Below are positions 54,511 through 61,987 of a stretch of 64,000 bases of DNA, piece by piece. The notes beneath the pieces are model-generated. The model worked only from the letters and a program-made list of their open reading frames with translations, had not been told where the DNA came from and made no database searches. The DNA lies in the NCBI RefSeq assembly GCF_004136315.1, contig NZ_CP029562.1, forward strand, positions 2,418,001-2,482,000. The letters are read 5' to 3'. How positions within the stretch are numbered: position 1 is the first letter of the stretch; every line of letters starts with the position of its first letter. The translations under genes were made by a program, and so were the position numbers. The stretch comes from Mesorhizobium sp. Pch-S (GTDB lineage Bacteria; Pseudomonadota; Alphaproteobacteria; Rhizobiales; Rhizobiaceae).

Positions 54511-55431
54511 ATGCAGCTCAAGCATCTGAAGACATTCGTCGCCGTTGCTTCCGATCTCAACATCACGCGAGCGGCCGAGCGCATCCACCTTGCCCAGTCG
54601 AGCGTGAGCGAACAGATCCAGGCGCTGGAGGCCGATCTGAATGCCACGCTTTTCGACCGCATCGGACGCAAGCTCAAACTGACCGAGGCGGGTCAACGCC
54701 TGCTCGAGCACGCCCCCGACCTTCTGGCCCGCACCGATGAAGCGCGGGCCGCGGTGGCAACGGCCGCAAACACGGCGGCAGGCACGCTGGCGATCGGCGG
54801 GCTGGAAACGCTCTGCGCAAGTTATCTGCCGTCGCTGCTGGCGCATTTCGGTGCCCAGAATCCGGCGGTACGGTTGCAATTGAAGAGCGCCGGCAGTGGT
54901 GAGCTGCGCGCGGGCTTGAAGAGCGGCGCCCTCGATGTTTCCTTCGCGTTTGGCGAACCACCCGAAACGTCGGATCTCAAACATGAAGTGATCGCCGAAG
55001 AAGAGCTCGTCGTCGCCGTGCCGGCCAGCCACCGGCTCGCCGGGCAAGCCGCGGCGACCGCCGACGATCTGCGCGACGAGCCCTTCCTGGTGACCGAGCG
55101 GGGATGTGTCTACCGCCAGATGTTCGAAACCGCTTTCGCACGGGATGTGGCACGACCGCGCATCGCCGTCGAACTCGGCTCGATCGCGGCGATCCAGAAA
55201 CTCGTGGCGGAAGGTACCGGACTGGCGCTCATCCCGCGCGTTGCCGTTATGGCCGGCGACGAGCGGATTGTGACCCTGCCATGGACCGGCAAGAGCTCGT
55301 TGGTCCCCGTTTCCATGATCTGGCATGGGCGGCGCGGCAAACGGCCGGCGGTTCGTCTCTTCCTGGAAGCTTCGCGCCGGCAGTTCAAACCAGGCGATGC
55401 CCGCCTTCGGCGTGCAACACCGTCCCGCTGA
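54511..55431 (+). CDS. LysR family transcriptional regulator
   Basis: A 306-residue LysR-type regulator. The winged HTH is in residues 1-60 (MQLKHLKTFVAVASDLNITR, AAERIHLAQSSVSEQIQALE), and the periplasmic-binding-protein-like effector domain follows from about 90. It ends 47 bases inside the 3' end of the convergent SDR gene, so the two coding regions overlap tail to tail. It follows the AsnC gene by 37 bases. Its target is not clear, since LysR genes usually control a divergent neighbour and none is here. Confidence 0.92.
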   Translation: MQLKHLKTFVAVASDLNITRAAERIHLAQSSVSEQIQALEADLNATLFDRIGRKLKLTEAGQRLLEHAPDLLARTDEARAAVATAANTAAGTLAIGGLETLCASYLPSLLAHFGAQNPAVRLQLKSAGSGELRAGLKSGALDVSFAFGEPPETSDLKHEVIAEEELVVAVPASHRLAGQAAATADDLRDEPFLVTERGCVYRQMFETAFARDVARPRIAVELGSIAAIQKLVAEGTGLALIPRVAVMAGDERIVTLPWTGKSSLVPVSMIWHGRRGKRPAVRLFLEASRRQFKPGDARLRRATPSR

Positions 55432-56125
55432 CGAAGCCGTTTCGCATCAGGAAACGGATTGCGTCGGCGATGTCTTCCGGCCTGCCGATGCGGCCGACCG
55501 GCAGGCGAGCGGCCATGGCATCGAGCGTCGCCGCCCTGGTGTCGCCGGCGACCTGCTGCCAGATAGGGGTGTCGACCCAGCCTGGAGAGACGGCATTGAC
55601 ACGGATCGGCCCGAGTTCGACGGCGAGCGCGCGCACCAGTGGAGCAAGCGCGCCGTTCATGGCCGCTGTCACCGAGCCGCGTGCCGCTGGCCGATAGGCG
55701 TTGATGCCCGATGTGAAGGTGATCGACCCTGTCCGGGACAAGACCGGAACGCCATGCTTGGCCAGCAGCAGCGGCCCGAAGAACTTCGAATCGACCACCC
55801 GGCGCGCTTCGGCAAGGTCGAGATCCGGCAGCAGCCGGTAGGAGGCGCCGATGTCGGCAGCGGTCGAGACGATGTGATCCAACCGGCCGGCATCGGCAAA
55901 AAGCCTGCTGACCTCATCTTCCCTGGCAATGTCGGCGACGGCGAGGCGCAACAAAGAAGGATTGCCCAGGCTCGCACCCGCCGCATCCAGCCTTGCCTGC
56001 GAGCGCCCGACGATCGTTACTTCGGCTCCCTCCGACAGGAGCAACCCCGCGAGCGCCAGCCCCATGCCGGAGCTGCCACCGGCGATGAGGATGCGCTCGG
56101 CCTTGTTTTCAGTTGTCGTATCCAT
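55385..56125 (-). CDS. SDR-fold oxidoreductase lacking the canonical YxxxK pair
   Basis: A 246-residue short-chain dehydrogenase-like protein. The cofactor motif is AGGSSGMGLALAGLLL near 13-28; NNAG is replaced by STAAD; ITFTSGI gives the Ser position. Where other SDRs have YSASKAAL this protein reads VTAAMNGAL, so the catalytic Tyr and Lys appear to be missing, as in a known minority subgroup. RALAVELGPIRVNAVSPGW then follows normally. ATG 56125 has CGGAG six bases upstream. It overlaps the convergent LysR gene by 47 bases. Enzymatic activity is uncertain. Confidence 0.85.
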   Translation of the reverse strand: MDTTTENKAERILIAGGSSGMGLALAGLLLSEGAEVTIVGRSQARLDAAGASLGNPSLLRLAVADIAREDEVSRLFADAGRLDHIVSTAADIGASYRLLPDLDLAEARRVVDSKFFGPLLLAKHGVPVLSRTGSITFTSGINAYRPAARGSVTAAMNGALAPLVRALAVELGPIRVNAVSPGWVDTPIWQQVAGDTRAATLDAMAARLPVGRIGRPEDIADAIRFLMRNGFVSGTVLHAEGGHRLV

Positions 56126-56337
56126 GAGATCTCCGCTTTGGCCAGCCTTCGTTCGGTGGCCTGGAGGAGTTGTCTGCTCGCAGGAAAGCAAAGGGAAACG
56201 GGAAGGTACGAATGTCTCCATCGGAAACTCCGATGGCAGCATTCATCCTCGCACCGATTGCGCTTATGCAAGAGCGCAATATGGTGTTCTCGTCCGCGCC
56301 GGCGCGCGGCCTGTTCCGCTCAACCAAGGACGAAACG

Positions 56338-56955
56338 ATGACCCTTTCGGGGTTCCTGGCTTATTCCGGTGCGCTGGCGATCGCTGCCGCCATTCCCGGC
56401 CCGCAGATCGTCGCCATCGTCGCGCAGGCGATGAAAAGCGGCTACCGGCAGGCGGTGTGGATGACGCTCGGCATGGTGATAGGCGACGTTCTCTACCTCG
56501 TCGCGGTGCTGGCCGGCCTCGCCTATATTGCAGAGAGCTTCACGCTCGCACTGATCGTCATCAAATGGGCGGGTGTCGCCTATCTGGTCTGGCTGGCCTA
56601 CCAGTACTGGACCGCCGATTTCGACATCAGGACCGAAGGCACACAAACTGACGCCGGCAACCAGTGGCGCGCGCTGGCCTCCGGCGTGCTGGTGACCTTC
56701 GGCAACCCGAAATCGATCCTGTTCTATATCGCCATCCTGCCGACCATCATCGACCTGAACGCGATCACGCTCGTGGACGTCTCCGTGCTGGTGGCGCTGA
56801 CCGCAGCGATCCTGACGCTGGCGCAGCTGCCCTTCGTTCTGGCCGGCGCCAAGGCGCGCCATGCGCTCAAGTCGCCGCGTGCCATGCGCCTGATGAACCG
56901 CGGCGCGGCCGTACTGATGGGCGGCGCAGCGGCAACCATTGCCACGCGGCAATAG
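56338..56955 (+). CDS. LysE family amino-acid/metabolite exporter
   Basis: A 205-residue inner-membrane exporter with six hydrophobic segments. The N-terminal AIAAAIPGPQIVAIVAQAMK contains the PGP motif typical of LysE/RhtB proteins, and FGNPKSILFYIAILP is the second conserved block. ATG 56338 has AAGGA seven bases upstream; the frame extends 56 codons further up without membrane-protein character. The substrate is unknown. The 212-base gap before it, divergent from the SDR gene, shows no other gene. Confidence 0.88.
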   Translation: MTLSGFLAYSGALAIAAAIPGPQIVAIVAQAMKSGYRQAVWMTLGMVIGDVLYLVAVLAGLAYIAESFTLALIVIKWAGVAYLVWLAYQYWTADFDIRTEGTQTDAGNQWRALASGVLVTFGNPKSILFYIAILPTIIDLNAITLVDVSVLVALTAAILTLAQLPFVLAGAKARHALKSPRAMRLMNRGAAVLMGGAAATIATRQ

Positions 56956-56979
56956 GGTTTCTCGAAGGCGAAAGCGCGT

Positions 56980-57585
56980 TCACCCGGCGCTGCGCGCCAC
57001 CATGGCCAGGATGGTCTGATGAAGTTCGTCGCGGGCCTCGTCCGCGGTGATCTCTCCCGAAGCGGCAGCCGCGGACAGACCGGAAGCCGCTCCCAGCATG
57101 CCGCACAGGCGCGCCGTGGTAACACCGCTCGCAAACGGCGCCAGAGCTGCCCGGCACTTGTCGAGGAAGGCAGCCTCATGCTCGTGCTTCATGGTCGCCA
57201 GTTCCGGCGTGCCGACAAGGGCGGCCACCACGCCGGGGATCTCGCGACCCTGCTCCAGCACGCAATCGACATAAGACGAAGCGATCACCGAGGCCCGGCC
57301 GTCGAGTGTCGGTTCGCTTGCCGCCAGCGCCGCATCGATGACCAGGTTCTGGCGCTCATCGAATTCCTGGTAGAGCGCAGCCAGCAGAGCCGAACGTGTA
57401 GCGAAATGATCGTAGACGACAGGTTTGGTCACCGCCGCCCGCTCAGACAGCCGACCGAGCGTCAATGCCTCGGTGCCTTCCTCACGCGCAATGCGCCAGG
57501 CGACATCGAGGAGCTGTCGATGTCGTTCTTCGCGCAACAGGCGCTGACGGCGCGGGCGCGCATTGTTCGCATGGTCGCTTGACAT
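56980..57585 (-). CDS. TetR/AcrR family transcriptional regulator
   Basis: A 201-residue repressor. The HTH region is RQLLDVAWRIAREEGTEALT followed by LGRLSERAAVTKPVVYDHFA; the C-terminal half is Ala-rich and helical. The start is ATG 57585; the frame is open to 58461, but that is antisense to the quinone-reductase-like gene. It is divergent from that gene, and the 78-base intergenic space carries a palindrome centred at 57605, so autorepression and control of the neighbour are likely. Confidence 0.9.
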   Translation of the reverse strand: MSSDHANNARPRRQRLLREERHRQLLDVAWRIAREEGTEALTLGRLSERAAVTKPVVYDHFATRSALLAALYQEFDERQNLVIDAALAASEPTLDGRASVIASSYVDCVLEQGREIPGVVAALVGTPELATMKHEHEAAFLDKCRAALAPFASGVTTARLCGMLGAASGLSAAAASGEITADEARDELHQTILAMVARSAG

Positions 57586-57590
57586 CGCTA

Positions 57591-57619
57591 TATACCAAAA
57601 GTAACTTACTAAAAGTATA
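57591..57619. promoter_or_regulatory. palindromic operator between tetR and the quinone-reductase-like gene
   Basis: Two nested inverted repeats share one centre at 57605: AGTAAcTTACT (57600-57610) and the outer arms TATAC (57591-57595) and GTATA (57615-57619). The position between divergent starts fits a TetR operator. Confidence 0.65.
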
Positions 57620-57663
57620 TAAGCTGATCCACTTCTCCGCAACACCCTCCAGGGAGCCCCGTC

Positions 57664-58266
57664 ATGCACGCGCTCATCGTCGTCGCGCATCCCGATGCCA
57701 AGTCGCTCACCCACAAGATCGCAGCCAGCGTCGCCGAAGGAGTTGCCGCATCCGGCAACAGTTTCGAGATCGCCGACCTGGCCGCCGAAGGCTTCGATCC
57801 CCGCTTCAACGCAAGTGACATCGCCACCTTTCAAGGCAAGGCGCCTGCTGCCGATGACATTGCGGCAGAGCAGGCGCGTATCGACCGTTCCGATACGCTG
57901 GTGCTGGTCTATCCGGTCTACTGGTGGTCGATGCCTGGATTGCTCAAGGGCTGGATCGACCGTGTGTTCATGAACGGCTGGGCCTATGACGAGCCCCCGG
58001 GCGGCAAGCTGACCAAGAAGCTGCAGCGGCTGAACGTGCATCTCGTCGCGATCGGCGGGGCCAGCCAGCGCACCTATGCCAGACACGGCTATTTCGGTGC
58101 GATGAAGACGCAGATCGACCACGGCATTTTTGATTATTGCGGCGCCAAGGTGGTGACGTCCGAACTGCTGCTTTTCCCGGAAATGCAGGATCATACGCAG
58201 CTTCCCGCCGAGGCTCATGCGATAGGCAACCGGCTGTTCCTGAAACAGCAGCGCGCCGCGGCATAA
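57664..58266 (+). CDS. NAD(P)H-dependent FMN/FAD quinone reductase (flavodoxin_2 family)
   Basis: A 200-residue flavodoxin-like enzyme of the NQO1/MdaB/KefF group. MHALIVVAHPDAKSLTHKIA is the flavin-phosphate region, and VYPVYWWSMPGLLKGWIDRV near residues 82-101 is the family signature around the flavin ring and quinone site. Such enzymes carry out two-electron reduction of quinones and nitro- or azo-compounds, protecting against redox cycling. AGGGAGCC precedes the ATG. It is controlled presumably by the divergent TetR protein. Confidence 0.9.
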   Translation: MHALIVVAHPDAKSLTHKIAASVAEGVAASGNSFEIADLAAEGFDPRFNASDIATFQGKAPAADDIAAEQARIDRSDTLVLVYPVYWWSMPGLLKGWIDRVFMNGWAYDEPPGGKLTKKLQRLNVHLVAIGGASQRTYARHGYFGAMKTQIDHGIFDYCGAKVVTSELLLFPEMQDHTQLPAEAHAIGNRLFLKQQRAAA

Positions 58267-58376
58267 AACTCCCTGCCGCACGAGACCTCTGAAGGAAGCT
58301 CTCGTGCGGCAAGGACCGTCGACCTTGCAAACGGACCTGTTTTTCTCCCTGACCGCATGCAGCTTGCCTTTCGATT

Positions 58377-58398
58377 TTGTTATGTTACAACGTAACAA
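58377..58398 (+). promoter_or_regulatory. Zur-box-like palindrome before the COG0523 gene
   Basis: TTGTTATGTTACAACGTAAC plus AA forms a 22-bp inverted repeat with nine of eleven matching pairs, centred between 58387 and 58388. It resembles alphaproteobacterial Zur sites of the form GTTATGTTATAACATAAC. It is 90 bases before the GTPase start. I see no other obvious operator in the 221-base gap. Confidence 0.65.
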
Positions 58399-58487
58399 TC
58401 TCGTTGGTGACCTCTTCCCGAATTTGGTCGCTCCTCCCAAGGCGGACCACTCCAGGTTCACCTCACTACAGCCTCTGGAAAGCAGTC

Positions 58488-59705
58488 ATGCCCACGCACA
58501 ATCGAAGGCGTCTTCCCGTAACCGTCCTTTCCGGATTCCTGGGCGCCGGCAAGACCACACTTCTCAACCACATCCTTCACAATCGCGACGGACGCCGGGT
58601 TGCCGTCATCGTCAACGACATGAGCGAGGTCAACATCGACGCCGCGCTGGTACGCGACGGGGGTGCCAATCTGTCCCGGACCGATGAGCAACTGGTCGAG
58701 ATGACCAATGGCTGCATCTGCTGCACGTTGCGTGACGACCTCCTTGCGGAAGTGCGCCGGCTCGCCGAACAGGACAGGTTCGACTACCTGCTGATCGAGT
58801 CGACAGGCATTTCGGAACCTCTGCCGGTTGCCTCGACCTTCGAGTTTCGCGACGAAGCAGGCAACAGCCTTGCCGACGTCTCCCGTCTCGACACCATGGT
58901 GACGGTCGTCGATGCCGCGAACCTGCTGCGAGATTATTCGTCGTCGGATTTCCTGCGCGACCGCGGCGAGGCACTCGGCGCTTCGGATGAACGCGTGCTC
59001 GTCGATCTCCTGGTCGAACAGATCGAGTTTGCCGATGTCATCGTGCTCAACAAGGTTTCCGATACGCCCGCAAAGGATCTCGACCTGGCCCGCAAGATCA
59101 TCCGTTCGCTCAACCCGCAGGCCGAGCTCGTCGAGACGGATTTCAGCCGCGTGCCGCTCGACAAGGTGCTCGACACAGGCCGTTTCGATTTCGAGCAGGC
59201 CGAACAGCATCCGCTCTGGTTCAAGGAACTGAACGGCTTCAAGGACCACGTCCCCGAGACAGAGGAATACGGCATCCGTTCCTTCGTCTACCGCGAGCGC
59301 CGCCCGTTCGACCCCTTCAAGCTGCAGGCATTCGTCGGGCGGCCATGGCCAGGTGTGGTGCGCGCCAAGGGTTTCTTCTGGCTGGCGACACGCCCCGACC
59401 ATGTTGGGGAATTGAGCCAGGCCGGCGCTCTGGTACGGACCGGCAAACGCGGGCTCTGGTGGGCAGCGGTCCCCCGAAAGCGATGGCCCGACAACCCGGC
59501 ATGGCGGGAAGCCATGCAACCCTATTTCGATCCGATGTGGGGCGACCGCCGCCAGGAACTGGTCTTCATCGGCTGCGACCCGATGGACGAAAGCCGAATT
59601 CGTGCCGAACTCGACGCCTGCCTGGTCGATGAGCCCGTCTTCGCGCCGCAGCTGTGGCGCGATCTTCCGGACCCGTTTCCGAGCTGGAGCGGGCAGGCCG
59701 CATGA
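58488..59705 (+). CDS. COG0523 (CobW/P47K) metal-chaperone GTPase
   Basis: A 405-residue GTPase. The Walker A motif is GFLGAGKTT at 16-24, the metal-binding CxCC motif is GCICC at 75-79, ESTGISEP is the switch region, and LNKVSD (NKxD) specifies guanine. A CobW C-terminal domain follows from about 270 ([18 protein letters not shown]). Members regulated by Zur (ZigA/ZagA/ZNG1-like) deliver zinc to target enzymes under zinc starvation; CobW itself is tied to cobalt insertion. The Zur-like box favours the zinc role, the B12 riboswitch downstream keeps the cobalt one open. Start is ATG 58488 (GGAAAG upstream). Confidence 0.9.
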   Translation: MPTHNRRRLPVTVLSGFLGAGKTTLLNHILHNRDGRRVAVIVNDMSEVNIDAALVRDGGANLSRTDEQLVEMTNGCICCTLRDDLLAEVRRLAEQDRFDYLLIESTGISEPLPVASTFEFRDEAGNSLADVSRLDTMVTVVDAANLLRDYSSSDFLRDRGEALGASDERVLVDLLVEQIEFADVIVLNKVSDTPAKDLDLARKIIRSLNPQAELVETDFSRVPLDKVLDTGRFDFEQAEQHPLWFKELNGFKDHVPETEEYGIRSFVYRERRPFDPFKLQAFVGRPWPGVVRAKGFFWLATRPDHVGELSQAGALVRTGKRGLWWAAVPRKRWPDNPAWREAMQPYFDPMWGDRRQELVFIGCDPMDESRIRAELDACLVDEPVFAPQLWRDLPDPFPSWSGQAA

Positions 59706-59914
59706 TCGTCAAATCGCTGATTTCCCTGTTCAAGGGCCGCCACCAGGACTGCGACTGCCACCCGCGGCGCGCCCGCTACATTCCGCCAGAGGAGCGGCGC
59801 GCCACCGCAGGTCCCGGACACGAATCGCCATTGCCAGGCGGCAGCGGTCACAATAGGGTCCCCGGCGATGGTGCCTCGAATCGAAAGGTCCGGGGTGAAA
59901 AGGGAATACGGTGA
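59702..59914 (+). CDS. small Cys/His-containing protein overlapping the GTPase stop (uncertain)
   Basis: An ATG at 59702 overlaps the GTPase TGA (ATGA), opening a 70-codon frame. It begins [20 protein letters not shown] and continues [14 protein letters not shown], which looks like a basic amphipathic N-terminus with a DCDCH metal-ligand-like cluster. The last third becomes Gly/Arg-rich and runs into the cobalamin riboswitch, whose first stem starts at 59865, so the true protein may not extend this far or the frame may be spurious. I recognise no family. Its coupling to a zinc-type GTPase is what makes it worth recording. Confidence 0.35.
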   Translation: MIVKSLISLFKGRHQDCDCHPRRARYIPPEERRATAGPGHESPLPGGSGHNRVPGDGASNRKVRGEKGIR

Positions 59915-60045
59915 AGCCCGCGAGGGCCCAGACCGTGGCTGCCCCCGCAACTGTAAGCGGTAGCAAAGTCCGAGAACGCCACTGGCCAAGGTGCCGGGAA
60001 GGCAGGACAGCGCAACGATCCGCGAGCCAGGAGACCTGCCATCGC
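59865..60045 (+). promoter_or_regulatory. cobalamin (B12) riboswitch
   Basis: Outer stem P1 is GCGATGG (59865-59871) with CCATCGC (60039-60045). Inside are the conserved elements AAAAGGGAATACGGTG, GGCTGCCCCCGCAACTGTAA, GCCACTGG, GCCGGGAAGGC and the B12 box CCGCGAGCCAGGAGACCTGC. All lie in the usual order and strand for a class I AdoCbl-type switch. It controls the corrinoid-type importer that follows. Confidence 0.95.
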
Positions 60046-60058
60046 AGTGAGTTGACCG

Positions 60059-60103
60059 GACGGGGTGTGCCGGGAGGACGCTACAAGGACGGCACAGCCC
60101 GTC
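60059..60103 (+). promoter_or_regulatory. expression-platform hairpin of the B12 riboswitch
   Basis: GACGGGGTGTGCCG (60059-60072) pairs with CGGCACAGCCCGTC (60090-60103) with one mismatch. The loop holds GGGAGGA. No T-run follows, so it may act on translation or Rho access rather than as an intrinsic terminator. Confidence 0.55.
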
Positions 60104-60131
60104 ATTCTGGCCATCCTTCCGCACCTGATCG

Positions 60132-61016
60132 ATGAGGGATCAGTTGGAAGGGTTTGCCGTTTTTCAGCGTGATGGGGCGACGCGTCCTTTCGACGGCGCA
60201 ACGCAACGCGCCGCAGAAGCTGCTTTCACGAGCGCTGTTGTCCTGCAGGCGCGCGACCTTTGCTATCGGCCGGAAAAAGGCATCACCCTGGTCGACAGTG
60301 TCGGTCTCGACGTGCGCGCCGGCGAAAGGCTCGCCATCATCGGTCCAAACGGCGCCGGCAAGACGACGCTGATGCGCATGCTGTGCGGCATGCTCAAACC
60401 TGTCGGCGGCATGGTCAGTCTCGACGGCGAACCGCTCGACCGCCTGCCGATGGCGGAACGGGCCCGCCGCATCGCCGTGGTCGGCCAATCCGATCAGCCG
60501 GATGCCCAGCTAGCTGTCCACGACTATGTCGGGCTCGGCCGTATCCCCCATGCCGGACTTCGTCGTCGCAGCGACGACCGCAATGTCGTGATCGACGCGC
60601 TGGAGCGAACCGGCCTGCTTGCCCTGCGCGACCGCCGCATGGGCTCGCTTTCCGGTGGCGAGCGCCAACGCGCGCAGCTGGCGCGGGCGATCGCGCAGCA
60701 GCCGCACGTGCTGTTCCTTGACGAGCCGACAAACCATCTCGACCCGCGCGCCCGCGGCGAATTGCTGGAGTTCGTCGCCAGGTTGGGCATCGCAGTCGTC
60801 ACGGTGCTGCACGATCTGCCGCTGGTTGCACCCTTCGCCACCCACGTTGCCGTAATGAGCAGGGCGCGCCTCGTCGCGCTCGGCACGCCGCGCGAAACGC
60901 TCACGGCAGAGCTGGTGCGCGAGGTCTTTGGCATCGACGTGCTCAGACTGCCTCATCCGGACGAACAGGATCGCGAACTGACGGTCTTCGACGTGCCGAT
61001 ACGCCTTTCCCGCTGA
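60132..61016 (+). CDS. cobamide/Fe-chelate-type ABC transporter ATP-binding protein (BtuD-like)
   Basis: A 294-residue ABC ATPase of the FecE/BtuD/HmuV class. Walker A is GPNGAGKTT near 75-83, the signature is LSGGERQRAQLARAI, Walker B VLFLDEPTNHLD. The N-terminus before about residue 38 has no family match, so the true start may be downstream of ATG 60132; no good ribosome-binding site precedes it. It sits directly under the cobalamin riboswitch, so corrinoid import is the best inference. Followed after 21 bases by the binding protein. Confidence 0.88.
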   Translation: MRDQLEGFAVFQRDGATRPFDGATQRAAEAAFTSAVVLQARDLCYRPEKGITLVDSVGLDVRAGERLAIIGPNGAGKTTLMRMLCGMLKPVGGMVSLDGEPLDRLPMAERARRIAVVGQSDQPDAQLAVHDYVGLGRIPHAGLRRRSDDRNVVIDALERTGLLALRDRRMGSLSGGERQRAQLARAIAQQPHVLFLDEPTNHLDPRARGELLEFVARLGIAVVTVLHDLPLVAPFATHVAVMSRARLVALGTPRETLTAELVREVFGIDVLRLPHPDEQDRELTVFDVPIRLSR

Positions 61017-61037
61017 ACCGATCCATCCGGAGCCGCC

Positions 61038-61985
61038 ATGAAACGCCTCGCTTTCTGCCTTGCCGCCACGCTTCTTTCGTCTGCTGCCTTTGCCTTCCCG
61101 GTCACCGTCGACAGCTGCGGCATTCCGGTGACTTTCGACGCCGCCCCGAAACGCGCGGTGATCAACGATCTCAACATGTCGGAAATGGCCTTTGCGCTCG
61201 GCCTGCAACCGGAGATCGTCGGCCTGACCGGCATCACCGGCTGGTACAAGGTCGACGACGCCTTCAAGAAGGCGCAAGGCTCGATCCCGGAACTCGCACC
61301 CAAATATCCGACGCTGGAGAACCTGCTGGCGGTCGAGCCCGACTTCTTCTTTGCCGGCTGGTACTACGGCATGAAGCCCGGCGGCGACGTGACGCCCGAC
61401 ACGCTGGCGCCACACGGGATCAAGACGCTGGTGCTCAGCGAAAGCTGCGTCCACCTCGACAAGAACCGGCCGGCGGCTTCGATGGATCTGCTGTACGGCG
61501 ACGTTGAGAAGCTCGGCAAGATCTTCGGCAAGGAGAGCGAGGCCCACGCACTGGTTGCCGGATGGAAGGAAAGGCTCGCCGCCATCACCGCCAAGGTCGG
61601 CAGCCGCAGCGGCACACGTGTGTTCCTCTACGATTCCGGCGAGGACAAACCTTTCACTGCCGGCAAATTCGCGATCCCCACGGCAATGATCGAGGCGGCC
61701 GGCGGCAGGAACATCATGGACGACCTGCCCACCAACTGGGGCAACACGGACTGGGAAACCGTCGCTACCCGCAACCCCGAATTCCTGGTGCTGCTCGACT
61801 ACCAGGATGACGCCGGCTACCGGAAGCTGCTGAACTTCCTGAAGACGCATCCGGCGATGAAAGAAACCGACGCCGTCAAGAACGAGCGTTTCGTTGCCCT
61901 GCGCTATGCGGAGCTGACGCCCGGCCCGGCCAACATCGAGGCCATCGACAAGATCGCCAAGGCGATGCACCCGGAGGCCTTCTGA
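61038..61985 (+). CDS. cobamide/Fe-chelate-type ABC transporter substrate-binding protein (BtuF-like)
   Basis: A 315-residue periplasmic class III binding protein (Peripla_BP_2). The signal MKRLAFCLAATLLSSAAFAF is followed by PVTVDSCGIPVTFDAAPKRA, the usual start of the mature fold. AVEPDFFFAGWYYG and GGRNIMDDLP are typical. The ligand set is not deducible from sequence; the riboswitch suggests cobalamin or another corrinoid. GGAGCC precedes the ATG. Its stop is two bases from the permease start. Confidence 0.88.
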   Translation: MKRLAFCLAATLLSSAAFAFPVTVDSCGIPVTFDAAPKRAVINDLNMSEMAFALGLQPEIVGLTGITGWYKVDDAFKKAQGSIPELAPKYPTLENLLAVEPDFFFAGWYYGMKPGGDVTPDTLAPHGIKTLVLSESCVHLDKNRPAASMDLLYGDVEKLGKIFGKESEAHALVAGWKERLAAITAKVGSRSGTRVFLYDSGEDKPFTAGKFAIPTAMIEAAGGRNIMDDLPTNWGNTDWETVATRNPEFLVLLDYQDDAGYRKLLNFLKTHPAMKETDAVKNERFVALRYAELTPGPANIEAIDKIAKAMHPEAF

Positions 61986-61987
61986 GC

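Noticed and set aside
53892..54677. Extension of the quinone reductase frame to 54677
   Set aside because: This part is antisense to the AsnC-family gene; the family start is MERAARIYQYG at 53891.
57586..58461. Extension of the second tetR frame to 58461
   Set aside because: It would cover the quinone-reductase-like gene in antisense; MSSDHANN at 57585 fits the family.
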